Shown here: positions 7,671 through 17,133 of the stretch, piece by piece | Layout: every line of letters begins with the position of its first letter | How positions within the stretch are numbered: position 1 is the stretch's first letter | Assembly (NCBI GenBank): GCA_902788315.1 | Contig: CADAJS010000035.1 | Location: 1-42,939 of the forward strand | Direction: 5' to 3' | DNA length: 42,939 bases | Source of the DNA: an uncultured Bacteroidales bacterium | Lineage (GTDB): Bacteria > Bacteroidota > Bacteroidia > Bacteroidales > Bacteroidaceae | Position numbers and translations under genes: made by a program | The notes under the pieces: model-generated | What the model saw: the letters and a program-made list of their open reading frames with translations, nothing else | Told to the model about the DNA's origin: nothing | The model's database searches: none

Positions 7671-8666
7671 ATGATTAAAAACGCAATAAGAAACCTCCGA
7701 CACATCGCACACGGCACGCTGGCAGCGCTGCTTGCCGTTGCAGCAATGCCGTCTCACGCTCAGGACAAGCTGGCAAACATGGCTCCAGTGGACGTCAAGA
7801 TGCGTGCCATCGACAGCGTCTCCATCATGCGTCTCATCGAACGGGAAGAGGCATGGGAGACTCCAGCCGAGAATCTATACCCCGATTGGAACAACGAATA
7901 CACGAACGGTTTCGGTGTAGAACCGCCCACCGGCTATAAAATCGACCTACGCAACTTCTGCATGCCCACCACAAGCCGCAAGGTGACCAGCCGCTACGGC
8001 TACCGCCGCAGTTTCCGCCGCCAGCACTATGGCACGGACATCAAGGTCTATGTAGGCGACACCATCGTGGCCGCCTTCAGTGGTAAAGTACGTGTCGTAA
8101 AGGATCAGGGCTATCGCCGGGGTTATGGCAAATACGTTGTCATCCGCCATCCGAACGGACTGGAAACACTCTATGGCCACCTGAGCAAGCAATTGGTGAA
8201 GGAAGACCAAGTGGTCAAGGCCGGCGAACCTATCGGACTGGGCGGTAACACGGGACGCAGTACAGGCTCCCACCTCCACTTCGAGACACGCCTCCTGGGC
8301 CAGTTCATCAACCCCGAACTGCTCTTCAGTTTCGAGGCACAGGACGTGCTGGGCGACTGCTACGTGTATCGCCCCAACAATCGCGGCTACATTCAGGACG
8401 CCCACGAGCTGAAGAACGAAGAGGGCATCACCGACGAGAAACTGGCAGCCCAGGCCGCCAAGGCCAGCGAGAGCCGAGCCTTCCAGGCGGAAAAACGCGC
8501 ACAGCAGCAGGCACGTCCAAGAAGTTCGGTGCACAAAGTGCGACGCGGAGAGAACCTCTCCATCATTGCACGCAAGTATCGCACCACAGTCTCCAGACTC
8601 TGCCGCCTGAACAACATCACGGAGAAGACCATCCTGCGCGAAGGGCAGATTCTCAAGTATAACTGA
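7671..8666 (+). CDS. M23 family metallopeptidase with C-terminal LysM domain
   Basis: A 331-residue exported protein. An N-terminal signal peptide ends near SHAQ (about residue 31). The M23 (LytM) zinc peptidase core follows: SRYGYRRSFRRQHYGTDI with the H...D zinc ligands (about residues 109-126), LYGHLSKQ, and SHLHFETRL near 200. A charged linker leads to one LysM module (HKVRRGENLSIIARKYR to REGQILKYN, residues ~286-331) that binds peptidoglycan. The domain set indicates a cell-wall endopeptidase or a LytM activator of amidases. The zinc ligands look intact, so it is probably catalytic. It follows ndk by 25 bp and ends before a very strong terminator. Confidence 0.92.
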   Translation: MIKNAIRNLRHIAHGTLAALLAVAAMPSHAQDKLANMAPVDVKMRAIDSVSIMRLIEREEAWETPAENLYPDWNNEYTNGFGVEPPTGYKIDLRNFCMPTTSRKVTSRYGYRRSFRRQHYGTDIKVYVGDTIVAAFSGKVRVVKDQGYRRGYGKYVVIRHPNGLETLYGHLSKQLVKEDQVVKAGEPIGLGGNTGRSTGSHLHFETRLLGQFINPELLFSFEAQDVLGDCYVYRPNNRGYIQDAHELKNEEGITDEKLAAQAAKASESRAFQAEKRAQQQARPRSSVHKVRRGENLSIIARKYRTTVSRLCRLNNITEKTILREGQILKYN

Positions 8667-8699
8667 CCCGCCACTGCCCGCAAAGGGTCGAATATTCTC

Positions 8700-8750
8700 A
8701 CGAGGCGGAGCCGCCCACGACACAAAGTCGGGCGGCTCCGCCTCGTTTCT
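8700..8750. terminator. Strong intrinsic terminator after the M23 gene
   Basis: Perfect 17-bp GC-rich stem ACGAGGCGGAGCCGCCC (8700-8716) / GGGCGGCTCCGCCTCGT (8730-8746), 13-base loop, then TTCT. Confidence 0.85.
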
Positions 8751-8849
8751 CACTGTTCCCGACTGCGCCCTCCCCTCTACCCTTCCCTACGGAACGTACC
8801 ACCGGAATTACACATTATTTATATACACGCATGCACTTGCGCGTACGCG

Positions 8850-9041
8850 CGCAATACGTCGTTTCACCGATGCCACTCAGCACTCCAAAAACTGGAGTAT
8901 ATATAACCCACGCCAGAGGAGCGTGCTCCATCGGACGGAAGAGCGTGCTCCATCGGACGGAAGAGCGTGCTCCATCGGACGGAAGAGCGTGCTCCATCGG
9001 CAGGAGGAGTGTGCCGCGTTTTTGGAGTGAGGCGTATTGCG
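8850..9041. repeat. 22-bp tandem array bracketed by nested inverted repeats
   Basis: Three full 22-bp units (8920-8941, 8942-8963, 8964-8985; core GCTCCATCGGACGGAAGAGC) and a partial fourth to 9000. The array sits between CACTCCAAAAAC (8881-8892) and its complement GTTTTTGGAGTG (9018-9029), and further out between CGCAATACG (8850-8858) and CGTATTGCG (9033-9041). No coding function is evident. Confidence 0.75.
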
Positions 9042-9309
9042 TTATTTGACGAGGCGTGCCGGCCAGCACATTTCGCTGTATGGCAGCATAATGGGGAAAA
9101 AACCGTCCAGCAGGAAAAAGCAGATGACATTTCCCCAAAAGAAGTATATACTGAAAGTTTAAAAAATGATACATAAGGGATATTTTTTCGCAATGATAAA
9201 AGTCATCACACATTTTTTTTATAATTTTACACGCACGAACCGAAGTATAGACAGACTAAAGAACTTACAGAACCAAATGACTCATAAAACTAAAGGACTC
9301 ACGACATCT

Positions 9310-12300
9310 ATGAAGCAAAGACTATTTTTCGCACTGCTCTCTCTCGCAATGACAGGGAGCCTCCGTGCACAACTGGAGAAGGATGCCAGCGACTTCTACC
9401 TCATCGGCACAGCCGACGAACTGGTGGAATTCTCGGCGATGACGAATGATCAGTCAAACGACAACAACCGCTACCTGAAAGGCAAACTGACGGCCGACAT
9501 CGACCTGAGCGAAGTGGAGAACTTCACGCCCATCGGCAAACATACAGACATCGACCTGGTGACGGGCCTCTCGGTCAAGGACTGGGACTATCGCGGCACC
9601 TTCGATGGACAGGGCCACACGATACGCAACCTCACCGTAAAGACCGTGGACGGCAGCGAGGGTGGCCTCTTCAGCCGTATCATCGACGCCACCATCACCA
9701 ATCTGGCCATCGAGAATGCCCACATCATCTGCGAAGGGGGCATCCGAGCCGGTGCCATGATAGGCATCATCCTGCGCGGTCAGGTGAGCAACTGTTATAC
9801 CTGCGGCACACTGGAGATTGAGACCACGAGCAAAAACAAGGGCGGCATCGCAGGCACTTTCCTGCAGAACTTCGGCGGACAGGGAAAGCCCATGGTGTGC
9901 TGCTTCACCACGTATGAAGTGCTCTTCGGTGAGACCACTGCCGACTCGGGACTCGACAACTGCTATGCCGGCGAAGACGTGGAGCGCATGGCATCCACGG
10001 GAGAGCTATGCTACCGCCTGAACGGGAACCAAAGCAAAATCACCTTTTACCAGACACTGGGCGAAGACGAGGTGCCCACATTCGACTCCACCCACAAACG
10101 CGTCTATGCCAACGGCGAGCTGAACTGCGACGGATCGCCCGTAGATGAGGAGAACGTGACCTATGCTAACGAGATGACGAGCGTGGTCCCTCCCCACGAG
10201 TACGACGAGAACGGAATCTGCGTGAACTGCGGTCATGACAGCAACGCCTTCACACCGGCTGCCGACGGATGGTACGAGGTAACCACCCCCAGCCAGCTGC
10301 GCTACATCAGTAAGATCGTAAACGAAGGACAGAACGGCATCCGCGTGCGTCTGATGAACGACCTGGACCTGTCCGGGATAGCACACTTCCCACCCATCGG
10401 TTACTTTGACGACAAAGGACCACAGATTTCCTTCAGCGGCACCTTCGACGGGCAGAAGCATGTCATCCGCAACCTCACGGTGGACTGCGAGGACGGCCAG
10501 GAATGCGGACTCTTCGGTCGCGTGAGCGGCGGAACTGTCGTTTCGCTGGGCATCGAGAATGCCTCCATCACCAGTCACAACAGCATCCGATGCGGCGTAT
10601 TGGGCGGTGAAATATTCAGTGCCAACGTGCGCGATGTCTATGTGGCAGGCGAGATATCCATCAACAACGGCGACGGGCAGAAGGGCGGACTGGCAGGCGA
10701 GGCCTTCGGCACATCGTTCCACAACAGCTGGACCACCTATACGGCACTGGCAGCCGCGATGAACGAACCCGACAATTCGTATGCCGGAAACGAGGTGGAA
10801 CTGATGGCTCCGACCGGCGAGCTATGCTACAGGCTGAATGGCGGCTCGATTCTGCATCCCACATGGTACCAGACTCTCGATGCCGACCCCTACCCCACCT
10901 TCGATGACACTCACGGGCTCGTCTATGCCGTGGGCGAGGCAGAATATGCCAGCGCACTGACCCCAAACGACTACGCCGACCTAATCGAACTGATCATCAA
11001 TCAAGAGACAGACAAATGGGAAGACGCGGCCGCCACACGCAGCCTCGTGGAAGCCTACATGACGGAACTGGAGATCCTGCGCCAACAGACCACACGCGAA
11101 GCGTTCACTACCGCCTACGAGGCACTCCTCCTCTCGCAGCAGAGGCTGCAGCAGTCGGCAGAGGCATACAAGGCCTACGAAGCCAAGGTGGCCGAGGTGA
11201 AGGCATTCATCGAAGCCAACCCCAGCATCGACGGACCAGACCTGGACATTCTCAAGGAATATCTCGAGGGAAGCTACGACGCCGGCGACACCTATCCCCA
11301 CGGTTCCTACACGACCATCATGGACACCTATGCACTGAGCACCGAGGAAATCACCGCTGAGACCAATTACGTGCAGAGCCTCCTGGACCGAGCCATCACC
11401 ACAGGCTATCAGGCCGGAGCCGACATCACCAACCTGATGACAAATGCAGACTTCATGGACAAGCTCAACGGATGGACCCTCAACGAAGGCACGGCAAGCG
11501 TCGGCAATGCCAACAACTCATTAGCCAATTACAAGCGTGTCGTGACGGCCTCGAAAGACCTTGATATCAGCCAGACAATCTCCGGACTCAAGCCTGGTCT
11601 CTACGAGATAGAGATTCCGGGCTTTACCACCCTGCGTAACCTTACAGACGCGCAGACCATCGGTATGTACAACTACGGCGGCTTCGTCTATGCAAACGAC
11701 ATGGTCAACTACATGGAGACCAAGTACAGCGACATGCTGGGCGAGGAGGAGGTGAACGACAAGAAACTCGTCTACAACCCGAACCGCTTCACCCTCTACT
11801 ACGACAATAACGACGAGGAACTGGGCTATGCCCCCAACCGCGACACAGGCGTAGCCTTCGCCCGCGATGCCGGTCACTATCGCAACCGCGTGCTGGTGAA
11901 CGTGACCGACGGCACTCTGACGGTGGGCGTGCGCAACCACACGTCGCTCCTGGCAGACAACCTTACATATATCCTGCGCTCCACCCTCACCTATCAGGGC
12001 ATGCTCGACAGCGAACAGGCTGCCACGGCCATGGACAGGATATTGAGCGACATGCAGAGCAAGGCTGCCCATCTGACAGAGGACTACGCATCCGACTACA
12101 TCGAATACTCGGATGCCCCCAACTATTACCGCGGGCTGAACGATGAACTGACAGCCGTCATGGCCGACATCGCCACCGCCACCACCGGCGAACAGAAGTA
12201 TGCGCTCATGGCTCGCTTCAGCGACATCTTCCAGCGCATCAGCGAGAGCAAGCATGCCTACGAGCTGTTGCTAAGCACAGCCAGTGACGTGGCCGATACC

Positions 12301-13371
12301 TACGGCACATACTCCTCGGTCGCCGAACAGGAGGCATTCCAGCAGAAGGCCGACAAGATACTGGACACCTACGATGCCGGTTCGGCCACCACCGAAGAGG
12401 TGATGACCATGATTGACGAACTGCTGAACGACCCCACCTTCCTGCGCTACCACGGCGTGGAGCCAGCACTGGTGGACGGCTATTACCAAATAGCCACGCC
12501 AGCCAATCTGGTATGGTTCAGCACCTACGTCGATAAGGGCAGCGGCGAAGACAAGTACAGCAAAGCAAATGCAGTGCTAACCAACGACATCGATCTGGCA
12601 GAAATTAACAACTTCATGCCCATCGGCATGCACATCGACACGGACAACGAGGCGGGCGTCGAAGGACGCGACTATGCCTATCGCGGCCACTTCGACGGAC
12701 AGGGCCATGTCATCCGGAACCTTACGGTAAAGCGTACGGACTATGCCGAAGTGGGTCTCTTCGGCCGACTCATCGATGCTGACATCCGCAACCTGGGCAT
12801 CGAGAACGCTACCATGAGCAGCGAGCAGGGCATCCGCGTGGGTGTCATCGCAGGCATCATCCTGCGCGGCAACATCGAGAACTGCTATACCATCGGAGAA
12901 CTCGACCTCAGCACCTCGAACAGGTTCAACGAAAAGTGCGGCATCGCTGGAAGCATCCTCTCCTTCGGCAACACAGCCGTGGCCACCAACCTCTACACGA
13001 CCTACGAGACCCTGCATGCCGGCACAGACTTTGCACCACAGATGACACGCTGCTACGCTGGCGAGACAGTATTCGACGCAGGACCCACGGGTGAACTATG
13101 CTATATGCTGAACAAGGAGTCGTCGGACAACGTCATATGGTATCAGACACTGGGCGAGGATGAATATCCCGTGCTCGACCCCACGCACAGCATCGTCATA
13201 CGCAATGACGACGGCACCTACGGCAACGCTACGGCCATCATGGAAATCCGGGAAGGACAATCCACGATGAACAACCCGACCAACGATGTGTATGACCTGA
13301 CAGGCCGTCGAGTGGAGAAGGCGACAAAGGGCATCTACATCATCGGACGAAAGAAGGTCATGGTAAAATGA
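9310..13371 (+). CDS. Large exported GLUG-repeat surface protein
   Basis: The product has 1353 residues. MKQRLFFALLSLAMTGSLRA is a signal peptide; an upstream in-frame ATG at 9277 is possible. Three copies of one module are visible, starting near residues 25, 330 and 1040. Each runs from a DIDLS...F.PIG strand through FDGQGH.IRNLTV and GLFGR to ILRG.I.NCYT, and ends in TGELCYRLN...WYQTLGEDEYP. The repeats resemble GLUG/beta-helix passenger modules. Between modules 2 and 3 lie helical spacer segments and a beta-sandwich-like region (GWTLNEG, ISGLKPGLYEIEIPG). The C-terminus VYDLTGRRVEKATKGIYI is the tail common on secreted Prevotella proteins and similar to type IX secretion tails. It is probably cell-surface exposed, for adhesion or glycan binding. 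The fasciclin lipoprotein follows after 144 bp. Confidence 0.75.
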   Translation: MKQRLFFALLSLAMTGSLRAQLEKDASDFYLIGTADELVEFSAMTNDQSNDNNRYLKGKLTADIDLSEVENFTPIGKHTDIDLVTGLSVKDWDYRGTFDGQGHTIRNLTVKTVDGSEGGLFSRIIDATITNLAIENAHIICEGGIRAGAMIGIILRGQVSNCYTCGTLEIETTSKNKGGIAGTFLQNFGGQGKPMVCCFTTYEVLFGETTADSGLDNCYAGEDVERMASTGELCYRLNGNQSKITFYQTLGEDEVPTFDSTHKRVYANGELNCDGSPVDEENVTYANEMTSVVPPHEYDENGICVNCGHDSNAFTPAADGWYEVTTPSQLRYISKIVNEGQNGIRVRLMNDLDLSGIAHFPPIGYFDDKGPQISFSGTFDGQKHVIRNLTVDCEDGQECGLFGRVSGGTVVSLGIENASITSHNSIRCGVLGGEIFSANVRDVYVAGEISINNGDGQKGGLAGEAFGTSFHNSWTTYTALAAAMNEPDNSYAGNEVELMAPTGELCYRLNGGSILHPTWYQTLDADPYPTFDDTHGLVYAVGEAEYASALTPNDYADLIELIINQETDKWEDAAATRSLVEAYMTELEILRQQTTREAFTTAYEALLLSQQRLQQSAEAYKAYEAKVAEVKAFIEANPSIDGPDLDILKEYLEGSYDAGDTYPHGSYTTIMDTYALSTEEITAETNYVQSLLDRAITTGYQAGADITNLMTNADFMDKLNGWTLNEGTASVGNANNSLANYKRVVTASKDLDISQTISGLKPGLYEIEIPGFTTLRNLTDAQTIGMYNYGGFVYANDMVNYMETKYSDMLGEEEVNDKKLVYNPNRFTLYYDNNDEELGYAPNRDTGVAFARDAGHYRNRVLVNVTDGTLTVGVRNHTSLLADNLTYILRSTLTYQGMLDSEQAATAMDRILSDMQSKAAHLTEDYASDYIEYSDAPNYYRGLNDELTAVMADIATATTGEQKYALMARFSDIFQRISESKHAYELLLSTASDVADTYGTYSSVAEQEAFQQKADKILDTYDAGSATTEEVMTMIDELLNDPTFLRYHGVEPALVDGYYQIATPANLVWFSTYVDKGSGEDKYSKANAVLTNDIDLAEINNFMPIGMHIDTDNEAGVEGRDYAYRGHFDGQGHVIRNLTVKRTDYAEVGLFGRLIDADIRNLGIENATMSSEQGIRVGVIAGIILRGNIENCYTIGELDLSTSNRFNEKCGIAGSILSFGNTAVATNLYTTYETLHAGTDFAPQMTRCYAGETVFDAGPTGELCYMLNKESSDNVIWYQTLGEDEYPVLDPTHSIVIRNDDGTYGNATAIMEIREGQSTMNNPTNDVYDLTGRRVEKATKGIYIIGRKKVMVK

Positions 13372-13478
13372 AACACTGACACCGCCCCAGAAGCACGAAT
13401 AATGCAGAATCTCATAGCGGTATCAAAAACCTAACAAAAAATATCAGATAAAGAAGAACCTCTCAAGGAAAAAATGTG

Positions 13479-13486
13479 TATTTTTG
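13479..13486 (+). promoter_or_regulatory. Possible -7 box before the fasciclin lipoprotein
   Basis: TATTTTTG matches TAnnTTTG and ends 29 bases before the ATG at 13516. No TTTG is present at the expected -33 spacing, so support is partial. Confidence 0.4.
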
Positions 13487-13515
13487 CTCCCGAAAGTAAA
13501 TTAACAGGCAAACGA

Positions 13516-15645
13516 ATGAGACAGAAAAGATGCATAAAGGCGTTGCTGTGGGCCATTGTGACAGTGCTGACCGTCACAAGTTGCAAGGAAGACGTAGATA
13601 CGTCGGCACGCTATGTGTTCAAGTATGACACGATTCTCAGCTATCTGGAGAAACACGAACAGTATAGCGAATATGTCAACCTGCTTGGGCTGGTACCCGT
13701 AGGTCCGGTCTCCAGCTCGACACTCTATCAGCTGATGTCCGCCCGAGGCAACTACACAGTCTTTGCCCCGACGAACGAGGCCATACAGACATATCTGGAC
13801 ACCCTGGCTGCGAAAAACGTTATCGACGCCCCCAGTTGGGAGGGCTTCCGCGACAGCACGACGCTCGACTCCATTCGCAAGGTCATCGTCTATAACAGTA
13901 TCATCGACGGCGGGGACAACCAGAAAGCCTACGAGACCGTGGAATTCCCCACGGACAACAAGGCCGAGTTCCCCATGGCCAACATGTATGACCGAAAGCT
14001 CATTGTGGAATATAAAGACAACGTCCCCGACAGCATCTGGGTGAATGGAGCCCCAATCGACGTCAAGAACCGCGACATCATTGCCATCAACGGCGTGATA
14101 CACAGCGTGACGTCCGTCGTGGCACCGTCAAACAACACCCTGGGCTATCTGCTCAATGCCATCGTGGCAGGCAAGCAGCGCGGATATTATGTGGCTGCCA
14201 TGCTGGTACAGCAAGTAGGGATGCTCGACACGCTGAGCAAGTACCAAGATGATGTATATGAGGATCTATACGAACGCGGACTCATCAAGGACATCGAGCA
14301 CACGTCGGGTATCGGCTACACAAAGGGCTACGTACCCGAGCACCGCTACTATGGCTATACCTTCTTTGCCGAGACCGACGACTTCTGGGAAGCAGAGATA
14401 GGCAAGGAGGCCACAGAGATTACGGTGGACGACGTGCTGGACTACCTGCGTGCCAAGAACATTTATCCCGATGCCACCGACGACGACAACTACTCTGATG
14501 AGAACAACCTGCTGAACCAGTTTGTCACCTACCACTTCCTGCCCATGCGTCTGGCAGCCAACCGCCTCGTACTCCACTGGAATGAAAAGGGCTACACGAG
14601 AAGCAATCCACGACCGACTGTGGTGCAGTATGAGTACTATACCACAATGGGCAAGCGCCGCCTTATCAAGTTCCTGGAGAGCGCCGAGAGCGACGGAGTA
14701 AAGATCAACCGCTTCCCCAAGATCGATAATCGCCGCAAGGGGAACTATCACGAGACAGGCTGCGACCCAGACAAAGTGGGACTCAAGGTGAATGCACCCG
14801 ACGTGGCAGGCGAGTTCAATGTGCGCAACGGTATCATCTACCCGCTCGACGAGCTGCTGGCCTATACCGAAGACGTACGAGACAACCTGCACAAGGAACG
14901 CATCCGCTGGGACATCGCTGCACAGTTCCCCGAGTTTATGAACAACGACATCCGCCTGCAGTACTACCACATTGGCATGGAACACCGCACAGGCATCCCC
15001 ACCTCCCTCGTCTATCCCTACCTCGACGACTGCTGGCTCGAGGACGACACCTACTTCTTCTATTACAACGGATACGACGAAGGAATGAAGAACTATCAGG
15101 GCGACGAGCTGAACATCCGCGGCAACCTCGACGTGACGTTCCGTCTGCCGCCTGTCCCCGCCAAGGGTGTATATGAACTTCGTTTCAACATCCAGAGCGA
15201 CGGCTACAACCGAGGCATGGTGCAGTTCTACTGGGGTTCCGACCGCGACCGACTCTCCGCCATGGGCATCCCGATGGACATCCGCATGAGCGGACTCGAA
15301 CGCCGCACCACCGCCGGCACCTTCCCCAGCAATGTAGGATGGGAACAGGACATTGAGGATGACGACACAAACGCCGAGGTGGACAAGAAGATGCGAAACA
15401 ACGGATTCATGAAGGGCGCCGAAATCTACTGCGACGGCATGCAGGGCATACCCGTCATGGCCCGGGCAGACCCCCTCATCATTCGACGCATTATCCTGCG
15501 CGAAACGATGGATCCCGACAAGACATACTACCTGCGTTTCAAGACAGTGCTCGACGACCCATCACGCGAATTCTATGTGGACTACCTCGAGTACTGCCCC
15601 AAGGAGGTGTATGACAATCCCGAGACCCCCGAGGACATTTGGTAA
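13516..15645 (+). CDS. Fasciclin (FAS1) domain outer-membrane lipoprotein
   Basis: The product has 709 residues. MRQKRCIKALLWAIVTVLTVTSC is a lipoprotein signal with acylated Cys at about residue 23, which fixes the start over an upstream in-frame ATG at 13474. Residues ~35-210 form a FAS1 domain (YTVFAPTNEAIQTYLDTL; later DIIAINGVIHSVTSVV, the H2-like motif). A second, more diverged FAS1-like stretch may follow at ~220-450 (LLNQFVTYHFLPMRL). The C-terminal ~200 residues look beta-rich (GVYELRFNIQSDGYNRG; YYLRFKTVLDD) like a carbohydrate-binding sandwich. FAS1 proteins act in adhesion; in Bacteroidetes they often accompany SusC/SusD-type or surface-protein loci, but no SusCD pair is present here. 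A terminator follows at 15689-15719. Confidence 0.8.
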   Translation: MRQKRCIKALLWAIVTVLTVTSCKEDVDTSARYVFKYDTILSYLEKHEQYSEYVNLLGLVPVGPVSSSTLYQLMSARGNYTVFAPTNEAIQTYLDTLAAKNVIDAPSWEGFRDSTTLDSIRKVIVYNSIIDGGDNQKAYETVEFPTDNKAEFPMANMYDRKLIVEYKDNVPDSIWVNGAPIDVKNRDIIAINGVIHSVTSVVAPSNNTLGYLLNAIVAGKQRGYYVAAMLVQQVGMLDTLSKYQDDVYEDLYERGLIKDIEHTSGIGYTKGYVPEHRYYGYTFFAETDDFWEAEIGKEATEITVDDVLDYLRAKNIYPDATDDDNYSDENNLLNQFVTYHFLPMRLAANRLVLHWNEKGYTRSNPRPTVVQYEYYTTMGKRRLIKFLESAESDGVKINRFPKIDNRRKGNYHETGCDPDKVGLKVNAPDVAGEFNVRNGIIYPLDELLAYTEDVRDNLHKERIRWDIAAQFPEFMNNDIRLQYYHIGMEHRTGIPTSLVYPYLDDCWLEDDTYFFYYNGYDEGMKNYQGDELNIRGNLDVTFRLPPVPAKGVYELRFNIQSDGYNRGMVQFYWGSDRDRLSAMGIPMDIRMSGLERRTTAGTFPSNVGWEQDIEDDDTNAEVDKKMRNNGFMKGAEIYCDGMQGIPVMARADPLIIRRIILRETMDPDKTYYLRFKTVLDDPSREFYVDYLEYCPKEVYDNPETPEDIW

Positions 15646-15688
15646 CAGCACAAGCAGTCACATTCTACATAACCCATCGAACACAAAA

Positions 15689-15719
15689 TGCGGCAAGCTC
15701 CATCCCGAAGCTTGCCGCA
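15689..15719. terminator. Hairpin after the fasciclin gene
   Basis: 11-bp perfect stem TGCGGCAAGCT (15689-15699) / AGCTTGCCGCA (15709-15719). No strong T-run follows, so it may act bidirectionally between the convergent fasciclin gene and ilvE. Confidence 0.6.
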
Positions 15720-15759
15720 ACTATATAGTCCAGCACGCAGAGGGGTTGTACCCCCAGAA

Positions 15760-15787
15760 AAAAAACATCCACAGGAGGAGCCTCCTG
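15760..15787 (-). terminator. Intrinsic terminator of ilvE
   Basis: Read on the minus strand: CAGGAGG/CCTCCTG stem (15787-15772) followed by TGGATG and a run of eight T (complement of the A-run near 15760-15767). It lies just beyond the ilvE stop at 15821. Confidence 0.6.
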
Positions 15788-15820
15788 CAGATGCATGTTG
15801 AACGATGCTTCACATAGAAT

Positions 15821-16843
15821 TTATTCGATAACCACGCGCGTCCAGCCATGAATGTCAGGTTCGATACCATACTGGATGTTGCGTAGCTTGTTATACAACT
15901 TTGTGCTGATGGGACCAGGCTGCCCGTCCTTGCTGAATACAAAGGACTGCTTCGTGTCGAGATCGTCGATGCGCTCGATAGGGCTGATGACGGCAGCCGT
16001 GCCGCAGGCGCCTGCCTCCTCAAACGTGGCGAGTTCCTCCTCGGGAATCTGGCGGCGTTCTACCTTCAGTCCCATATCCTCGGCCAGCTGCATCAGGCTC
16101 TTGTTCGTGATGCTGGGCAGGATGCTCGTACTCTTAGGCGTCACATAGGTATTGTCCTTGATGCCGAAAAAGTTGGCAGCGCCACACTCGTCCATATACT
16201 TCTTCTCCTTCGCATCGAGGTAGAACTCACAACTGTAGCCCAAGTCGTGCGCCATCTTGTTGGCCTTCAGGCTGGCTGCATAGTTGCCACCTACCTTGTA
16301 AATGCCTGTACCCAACGGAGCCGAACGATCATACTCGCGTATGATGACGTAGGGATTCGTGCTGAATCCGCCCTTGAAATATGGACCGACTGGCGTCACA
16401 AAGATCAGGAACAGATACTCCGTGGCGGGATGTACACCCACCTGAGCACTCGTACCGATGAGCAGTGGACGGATGTACAGTGTGGCGCCGCTCTCATAGG
16501 GCGGGATAAAGCGTTCGTTCAAGCGAACCACCTTCTCCACCATCTCTATGAAACGTTCGGTGGAAATCTCGGGCATCAGGATGCCACGGCAGGTACTCTG
16601 CAGGCGGGCGGCGTTCTCGTCAGCACGGAACACACGCACCTTGCCGTCCGGGCATCGGTAGGCCTTCAGTCCCTCGAATGCTTCCTGCCCGTAATGCAGA
16701 CAGGTGGCCGCCATGTGCAGGGGAATGGTCTCCTCTGAACAAATCTCAATCTCACCCCATGCTCCGTTGCGATAATAGCAACGCACGTTGTAGTCCGTCT
16801 TCATGTAACCGAAAGAAAGGTTACTCCAATCTATCTCTTTCAT
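15821..16843 (-). CDS. ilvE: Branched-chain amino acid aminotransferase
   Basis: A 340-residue cytoplasmic PLP enzyme that interconverts Val/Leu/Ile and their 2-oxo acids with glutamate. It is of the longer class-IV type II form: CLHYGQEAFEGLKAYRC near residues 54-70, IRPLLIGT near 140, the PLP-Lys region YKVGGNYAASLKANK near 195, and MDECGAANFFGI near 230. The start at MKEIDWSNLSFGY is chosen because the longer frame would run through the promoter at 16864-16894. Leader length is about 14 bases. It has its own hairpin-promoter and terminator and is therefore probably transcribed separately from the xse genes just upstream. Confidence 0.95.
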   Translation of the reverse strand: MKEIDWSNLSFGYMKTDYNVRCYYRNGAWGEIEICSEETIPLHMAATCLHYGQEAFEGLKAYRCPDGKVRVFRADENAARLQSTCRGILMPEISTERFIEMVEKVVRLNERFIPPYESGATLYIRPLLIGTSAQVGVHPATEYLFLIFVTPVGPYFKGGFSTNPYVIIREYDRSAPLGTGIYKVGGNYAASLKANKMAHDLGYSCEFYLDAKEKKYMDECGAANFFGIKDNTYVTPKSTSILPSITNKSLMQLAEDMGLKVERRQIPEEELATFEEAGACGTAAVISPIERIDDLDTKQSFVFSKDGQPGPISTKLYNKLRNIQYGIEPDIHGWTRVVIE

Positions 16844-16863
16844 ATTATTACCAATTTCGTCTG

Positions 16864-16894
16864 CAAAGTTACAAATAAGCAAGCAGAATGCAAA
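16864..16894 (-). promoter_or_regulatory. Promoter of ilvE within a hairpin-promoter repeat
   Basis: On the minus strand: TTTG (16891-16894), 19-bp spacer, TAACTTTG (16864-16871), in the context GCTTATTTGTAACTTTGC. Confidence 0.75.
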
Positions 16895-16927
16895 GAGAAT
16901 AATCAAGTATTTTTCTCTTTGCATTCT
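16885..16927 (-). repeat. Hairpin-promoter repeat upstream of ilvE (unit C)
   Basis: Perfect 15-bp inverted repeat AGAATGCAAAGAGAA (16885-16899) / TTCTCTTTGCATTCT (16913-16927). One arm carries the -33 box. The outer end lies 11 bases from the xseB stop, so it may also end transcription coming from xseB. Confidence 0.8.
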
Positions 16928-16938
16928 CGAGCCATTCC

Positions 16939-17133
16939 CTATTCGGGTGCAAGCAGCTGAGCGCAGTTTTTCTCCACCTGGTACAGGCAGTCCTTGCAAT
17001 ATTGCATCAATTGCTTGGCTTCGGCCACAAGAGACACCACTTCGTCGAGGCTCACTTCGCCCCGTTCCATCTGTCCGGTGATTTCCTCAAGGCGACTGAT
17101 GGCCTTCGTGTAATTCAGTTCTGTATCCTTCAT
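16939..17133 (-). CDS. xseB: Exodeoxyribonuclease VII small subunit
   Basis: A 64-residue protein, typical in length for XseB. NYTKAISRLEEITGQMERGEVSLDE is the family core: two helices that pack on XseA's C-terminal coiled coil. It works with XseA to degrade single-stranded DNA in both directions. Its ATG overlaps the TGA of xseA (ATGA at 17133-17130), indicating translational coupling. Confidence 0.95.
   Translation of the reverse strand: MKDTELNYTKAISRLEEITGQMERGEVSLDEVVSLVAEAKQLMQYCKDCLYQVEKNCAQLLAPE

Larger units (their letters stand above)
8667..9309. other. Gene-free stretch with a terminator, bracketed tandem repeats and a long AT-rich leader
   Basis: It contains the terminator at 8700-8746, a small hairpin at 8837-8854 (TTGCGCG/CGCGCAA), the composite repeat at 8850-9041, and an AT-rich stretch to 9309 that probably holds the promoter of the GLUG protein. 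The best -7 candidate there is TAATTTTA at 9222-9229, which is weak. Confidence 0.7.

Noticed and set aside
8850..9041. CRISPR array
   Set aside because: The units are directly adjacent without variable spacers, and no cas genes are present.
8831..9049. Short open frames through the 22-bp repeat array
   Set aside because: They arise from a repeat without stops; the predicted peptides are repetitive and there is no promoter.
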